In this document: one piece after another, positions 5,447 through 8,713 of the stretch
Numbering within the stretch: position 1 is the first letter of the stretch
Layout of the letters: the number at the start of each line of letters is the position of its first letter
From: Hyphococcus sp.
GTDB taxonomy: Bacteria > Pseudomonadota > Alphaproteobacteria > Caulobacterales > Parvularculaceae
Direction of reading: 5' to 3'
Length of the DNA stretch: 8,713 nucleotides
Assembly (NCBI GenBank): GCA_021604605.1
Contig: BQJH01000114.1
Coordinates: forward strand, 1-8,713
Notes under the pieces: generated by a model
Database searches by the model: none
What the model was told of the DNA's origin: nothing
The model's input: the letters and a program-made list of their open reading frames with translations, nothing else
Made by a program: the position numbers and the translations under genes

Positions 5447-5842
5447 CTAGGCAACATTTAAGCTGAAGGCATAAAAGCTGGCGGCGGCAATCATCAACAA
5501 CATCCCGCCGGCGGCGTAAATGCTCTTTTGCCATTTGTCCGCTAATTCAATCGACGCCAAACTGCGTGCGGGAAACAGGAAGATGTACGCGGCTTTAACG
5601 AGAAGTGCGTAACCATAAAGGGTCAGCAAGAGCGCCGGGCCACTCCAGACATTGTGGCCGAAAACAATGAGCAAGGCGGGCGGTAGCGTCAGCATCCCGT
5701 TTTCAATGGCGCCTGCTTCGCCTTTATCGGCCATGACGAGAAAGAACTTCCGCCAGGCGTCAGGTCGGACAATGTGGGACAGGCCAATGATCGCGCAGGC
5801 CGCGCCCATAATGCCTTCAACAATGATCGAAAAGTCAGTCAT
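5447..5842 (-). CDS. Small four-helix membrane protein of unknown function
   Basis: I do not recognise the family. The 131-residue protein has four predicted transmembrane helices (about 5-24, 47-63, 68-90 and 107-127), with polar loops HIVRPDAWRKF (23-33) and SLASIELADKWQKS (94-107). The layout resembles small DoxX- or DUF-type inner-membrane proteins, but no diagnostic motif lets me say which. Trp30 and the PDAW segment after helix 1, and the ADKGEAGAIENGM loop before helix 2 (38-50), are the most motif-like parts. The ATG at 5842 has no Shine-Dalgarno sequence, and a TATAAT box lies 6 bp upstream, so translation may be leaderless. It is transcribed convergently with the lactonase-like operon and divergently from the ABC-F gene; no functional link is evident. 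Good codon pattern and a hydrophobic plan support a real gene. Confidence 0.75.
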   Translation of the reverse strand: MTDFSIIVEGIMGAACAIIGLSHIVRPDAWRKFFLVMADKGEAGAIENGMLTLPPALLIVFGHNVWSGPALLLTLYGYALLVKAAYIFLFPARSLASIELADKWQKSIYAAGGMLLMIAAASFYAFSLNVA

Positions 5843-5848
5843 AACATG

Positions 5849-5876
5849 ATTATATGCAATTAATAATGATTAGCAA
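5849..5876 (-). promoter_or_regulatory. Candidate promoter giving a leaderless transcript
   Basis: On the minus strand a perfect TATAAT (5849-5854) sits 6 bp upstream of the ATG at 5842, with TTGCTA (5871-5876; 4 of 6) 16 bp before it. Transcription would begin at or within a few bases of the start codon, which explains the missing ribosome-binding site. Confidence 0.5.
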
Positions 5877-5935
5877 ATAATTGAATAAGGACTGTGCCCT
5901 TGTAATCGTACCGGGCTTCGTTACATCCCGCCGCT

Positions 5936-7531
5936 ATGTTGAATATATCGAACCTTGATTATCGCGTTGAAGCGCGCCCGCTTTTTGAAGGCGCGTCGGC
6001 GCAGATTTCTGACGGCTGGAAAGTTGGTCTTGTCGGGCGTAATGGCACGGGCAAATCGACCCTGCTCAAGCTGATCCGCGAAGCCGTGGCGAACCCGATC
6101 GCCGACGCATCCATTCGGATGCGCGCGAAGGCAAAGCTTGGCTGGGTGGCGCAGGAGGTCGCGGCGACGGATGAAACGATCCTCGACGTGGTGCTGGCCG
6201 CTGATGAAGAGCGCCACAGGCTGATGGTGGACGCCGATACTGAAACGGACCCGATGCGCATTGCCGACATCCATACAAGGCTAATCGATATAGACGCGTG
6301 GACGGCGGAAGCGCGCGCGGCGGAAGTCTTAACCGGTCTGGGGTTTTCCAATGATGATCTTTCCCGCGCGACGAAAGAATTTTCCGGCGGCTGGCGGATG
6401 CGTGCGGCGCTCGCCGGTGTTCTGTTTTCGCAGCCGGATTTGTTACTGCTCGACGAACCGACAAACTATCTCGACCTCGAGGGCGCCGCCTGGCTTGAAG
6501 GTTATTTGAAAAAATATCCGCATACGGTGTTGATCGTGTCGCATGACCGCGAATTGTTAAACCGCTGCGTCACGCATACGATGGCGCTGGAGCACAAGCA
6601 GCTTTCCATCAGCCCTGGCGGGTATGATGCGTGGTTGAAACTACGCGCTGCGAAACTGGCGCAACTAGAAAGCCAACGGGCCAAACAGGATGCGGATAAG
6701 GCGCATCTGCAAGCCTTTGTTGATCGTTTCCGTGCGAAAGCCTCCAAGGCGCGTCAGGCGCAGTCCCGCGTTAAAATGCTGGAAAAGATGCAGGATATTT
6801 CTATCCCGCTGGCGGAACGCACAACGCCGTTTAATTTCCCGGCCCCAAAAGACCAGCTGTCGCCGCCGATGTTACGACTGCAAGAGGCTGATCTTGGTTA
6901 TGGCGAGGGCGCCAAAATTCTTGATGGCGTTGATCTGCGTGTAGACCCGGATGATCGGATCGCGATTGTCGGCCCCAATGGGCAGGGTAAAACGACGCTG
7001 GTTAAATCGATTGCCAATCGTTTACCCTTGATGGCGGGCGAGTGCATTGCGCCGCGATCAATTCGGGTGGGGTATTTTTCTCAGGACCAGCTCGACGAGT
7101 TGACGCTTGGCGATACGGTGCTGGACCATGTGCGCAGAGCGCTGCCGAAAGATACACCGGTTGGCAAGCAACGCGGGGTAGCCGCGCAGATGGGATTTTC
7201 CAGCGAGAAAGTTGATACGAATGTTGAAAAGCTTTCCGGCGGAGAGAAGGTGCGTTTGCTCCTAGGACTGATGTCCATGGACAAGCCGCATATTCTGATC
7301 CTCGACGAGCCGACTTCGCACCTTGATATCGATAGTCGCGAAGCGTTGATCTATGCTCTGAACGATTTCAAGGGCGCCGTCTTGCTCATCACGCACGATG
7401 TGTTTCTGGCCGAGGCGACAGCGGACCGCCTATGGCTCGTCAAGGACGGCCGCGCAGAACCTTACGCTGGCGACTTAAAAGATTATCGCGCGCTGGTAAC
7501 TCAAGCCGATAAAAGAAAAGCGGCGGCTTAA
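5936..7531 (+). CDS. ABC-F family ATPase, YheS-like
   Basis: A 531-residue soluble protein with two ABC ATPase domains and no membrane segments: an ABC-F factor of the translation-associated type. Domain 1 has Walker A GRNGTGKST (34-42), signature FSGGW (149-153) and Walker B LLLLDEPTNYLD (169-180). The interdomain linker (257-285) contains HLQAFVDRFRAKASKARQAQ, then SRVKMLEKM, nearly the YheS linker. Domain 2 has GPNGQGKTT (346-354), LSGGE (433-437) and LILDEPTSHLD (454-464). The signatures of EttA (arm motif) and the C-terminal coiled coil of Uup are missing. It ends soon after domain 2, about 100 residues short of E. coli YheS (637), so the charged C-terminal extension is lacking. The likely role is binding the ribosomal E site; the exact function is not known. 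The ATG at 5936 has no visible ribosome-binding site, and an upstream in-frame stop at 5903-5905 rules out a longer form. Confidence 0.93.
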   Translation: MLNISNLDYRVEARPLFEGASAQISDGWKVGLVGRNGTGKSTLLKLIREAVANPIADASIRMRAKAKLGWVAQEVAATDETILDVVLAADEERHRLMVDADTETDPMRIADIHTRLIDIDAWTAEARAAEVLTGLGFSNDDLSRATKEFSGGWRMRAALAGVLFSQPDLLLLDEPTNYLDLEGAAWLEGYLKKYPHTVLIVSHDRELLNRCVTHTMALEHKQLSISPGGYDAWLKLRAAKLAQLESQRAKQDADKAHLQAFVDRFRAKASKARQAQSRVKMLEKMQDISIPLAERTTPFNFPAPKDQLSPPMLRLQEADLGYGEGAKILDGVDLRVDPDDRIAIVGPNGQGKTTLVKSIANRLPLMAGECIAPRSIRVGYFSQDQLDELTLGDTVLDHVRRALPKDTPVGKQRGVAAQMGFSSEKVDTNVEKLSGGEKVRLLLGLMSMDKPHILILDEPTSHLDIDSREALIYALNDFKGAVLLITHDVFLAEATADRLWLVKDGRAEPYAGDLKDYRALVTQADKRKAAA

Positions 7532-7534
7532 TCC

Positions 7535-8308
7535 TTATCCAAACACTCGCCGTAATATTTCCGAGGTGCGTTTGGCTGGGTTGGACCGGATCGCCGCTTC
7601 TTCCTTGCCGATGTAATGAAAGAGGCCGTCGAGGCCTTTATCGACACCGTGATCAATCAGATCGTTTTTGGCGTCGGCGCCATATTGTGGGGCGAGGGGG
7701 ACATTGTTGAGTTGCGCAACAAGATTGTCATAGGTCCGCATAGCGCCAGCGCGCTCTAATGCTGTTACCATGACGGGCCGAAACAATCCTGTCAGTCTTG
7801 GTGTTGTGGTGCGCTGCAGATATTGCGTTGCTGCATTGGATGGCCCACGGACAATCCCGATGGCGTCGCGTATGGTCAGGCCCCTGATGGCGTCGAGAAA
7901 AATATTCTTTGCGACAGGGGCGGCGGCTTCGGCGCCTCTGTTTAGTTGTGTTTCAAGGTTATCAAGGGCGCCGGAAAGACCGAACCGGGAGAGGGTCGTC
8001 TGCGTTCTTTGTAAAAAGCCCGGCAAGGGGATGCGAATTCTCGGATCGCCTAGATATCCGCCGCGGCGACCAACCGTGCTTACCGCGCTTGAGATCCCAT
8101 TATTTAGGGCTGCGCGAATACCAGCCGCTGCGTCAGCTTGCGATAAACCACCTACGCTGCCGGCGCCGCCGCCAGCCTGTCCAAGCACGGCGCCTAGGAT
8201 TTGTTCCTGCTCCGCCGTCGTGCAGCCGACAGCAAGCGTCGCAGTTGTTGCAACGAACATCGTTCTTCTGTTGATTAGTGTCTGGCGGTTTATCAATTTC
8301 CGGTCCAT
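7535..8308 (-). CDS. DUF4197 family protein with lipoprotein-type signal
   Basis: A 257-residue protein whose residues 55-257 match the DUF4197 pattern: LSQADAAAGIRAAL, then DPRIRIPLPGFL, TLSRFGLSG, NRGAEAAAPVAKNIF, GPSNAATQYLQRTT, YDNLVAQLNN, DHGVDKGLDGLFHYIGKEE, and NPAKRTSEILRRVFG at the end. The function of DUF4197 is not known. The N-terminus has twin Arg14-Arg15 in INRRTMFVA, a hydrophobic stretch and LAVG-Cys29, so it is probably an exported lipoprotein, perhaps by the Tat route; Ala at -3 is a weak lipobox. A Gly-rich linker follows (43-54). I choose ATG at 8308 (GAGGGG six bases upstream) over the in-frame ATG at 8320, which has no ribosome-binding site. It converges with the ABC-F gene, with only 3 bp between stop codons and no room for a terminator. 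Confidence 0.88.
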   Translation of the reverse strand: MDRKLINRQTLINRRTMFVATTATLAVGCTTAEQEQILGAVLGQAGGGAGSVGGLSQADAAAGIRAALNNGISSAVSTVGRRGGYLGDPRIRIPLPGFLQRTQTTLSRFGLSGALDNLETQLNRGAEAAAPVAKNIFLDAIRGLTIRDAIGIVRGPSNAATQYLQRTTTPRLTGLFRPVMVTALERAGAMRTYDNLVAQLNNVPLAPQYGADAKNDLIDHGVDKGLDGLFHYIGKEEAAIRSNPAKRTSEILRRVFG

Positions 8309-8339
8309 AGCGCCCCTCATTTTCTTTATAGATGGAGAG

Positions 8340-8360
8340 TTTACCTGTATCTCAGGTAAA
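8340..8360. promoter_or_regulatory. Perfect inverted repeat, candidate operator between divergent genes
   Basis: TTTACCTG (8340-8347) and CAGGTAAA (8353-8360) form a perfect 8-bp dyad with a 5-bp spacer. It is 32 bp upstream of the DUF4197 start and 115 bp upstream of the MAPEG start. Its size and symmetry fit a dimeric repressor site. TATATT (8376-8381) may be a -10 box for the plus strand, without a clear -35. The remaining gap to 8475 shows nothing else convincing. Confidence 0.45.
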
Positions 8361-8475
8361 ATCTATGGCCCATGCTATATTCGCCGATGAGTGTGATGAT
8401 TTGCATTTTCGCCCGACACAAGCCCATCATCAGTATGTAAGTTGCGTAATTCTTATCTAGAGGGAGGAATTTCGT

Positions 8476-8713
8476 ATGACATCTGAAGTAACGGCGCTGA
8501 CAGTGCTTGTCTTATTACAAATGATTTTTGGCTTGGTTGCGACAGCGTTCATCGGGCAAAAAACAGGCGTCGGTTGGTTGCTGGGTTCCAGAGGTTCGCA
8601 ACCTGATTATCGCGCAGGTCTTGCCGGTCGCATGGAGCGTGCGCGCAATAATGGGTTTGAAGCGCTAACCCTTTTTGCGCCAACCGTGTTTATTGTTATG
8701 TCCTCTGGCGCAG
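8476..8713 (+). CDS. MAPEG family membrane protein, N-terminal fragment, cut by window edge
   Basis: 79 codons are visible and the gene runs off the right end. MAPEG proteins are small integral membrane proteins with four helices, including glutathione transferase-like enzymes in eukaryotes; the bacterial members are mostly uncharacterised. Helix 1 spans about residues 5-26. The diagnostic stretch is GRMERARNNGFEALTLFAP (51-69), close to the usual R-A-x-x-N-x-x-E-A-L-x-L-F-A motif, with the glutathione-site Arg, Asn and Glu present. Helix 2 begins at about 62. The ATG at 8476 has an excellent AGGGAGGA (8461-8468) seven bases upstream. It is divergent from the DUF4197 gene, and the perfect dyad lies in the shared region. 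Confidence 0.85.
   Translation, partial: MTSEVTALTVLVLLQMIFGLVATAFIGQKTGVGWLLGSRGSQPDYRAGLAGRMERARNNGFEALTLFAPTVFIVMSSGA

Noticed and set aside
7770..8390. 206-codon plus-strand open frame over the DUF4197 gene
   Set aside because: Antisense shadow of a protein with an end-to-end family match.
8393..8437. Loose inverted repeat GATGAT...ATCATC upstream of the MAPEG gene
   Set aside because: Arms of only about six bases with a spacer near 30; no better than chance.

Overview
The window looks like chromosomal DNA of an alphaproteobacterium of moderate G+C, inferred from protein style and from the small dispersed repeats carrying CGTCATCCCG/CGGGATGACG ends. The exact lineage cannot be fixed by eye. 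There are nine protein genes, two of them cut by the window edges. I found no tRNA, rRNA, CRISPR array, insertion sequence or replication origin.

Region 1 (1-2467, all minus strand) is a carbon-storage block read right to left: glycerol kinase (glpK), a small phasin of the PhaI/PhaF type, and the first 65 codons of a polyhydroxyalkanoate (PHA) synthase whose N-terminus resembles the Pseudomonas class II enzymes. A GAAA-tetraloop terminator separates phasin from synthase, so the synthase probably has its own promoter. The phasin and synthase upstream regions share a TGC-N3-GCA motif, a plausible operator for a PhaR-type regulator.

Region 2 (2468-3639) has a divergent promoter region, the UPF0178/YaiI gene on the plus strand, and then 567 bases without a gene that are packed with inverted repeats. 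The largest is a 126-bp element with 11-bp terminal inverted repeats and two nested hairpins.

Region 3 (3640-5426, plus strand) is a two-gene operon of tandem paralogous lipoproteins with a metallo-beta-lactamase fold. The ligand motifs and their spacing fit N-acyl homoserine lactonases. The second gene starts at a GTG inside the end of the first. This is the most distinctive part of the window: a predicted membrane-anchored, possibly quorum-quenching, lactonase pair.

Region 4 (5427-8713) is a convergent/divergent series: an unrecognised four-helix membrane protein (minus) with a possibly leaderless promoter, a YheS-like ABC-F ATPase (plus), a DUF4197 protein with a lipoprotein-type signal (minus), and the start of a MAPEG-family membrane protein (plus). 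A perfect 8-bp inverted repeat lies between the last two genes.
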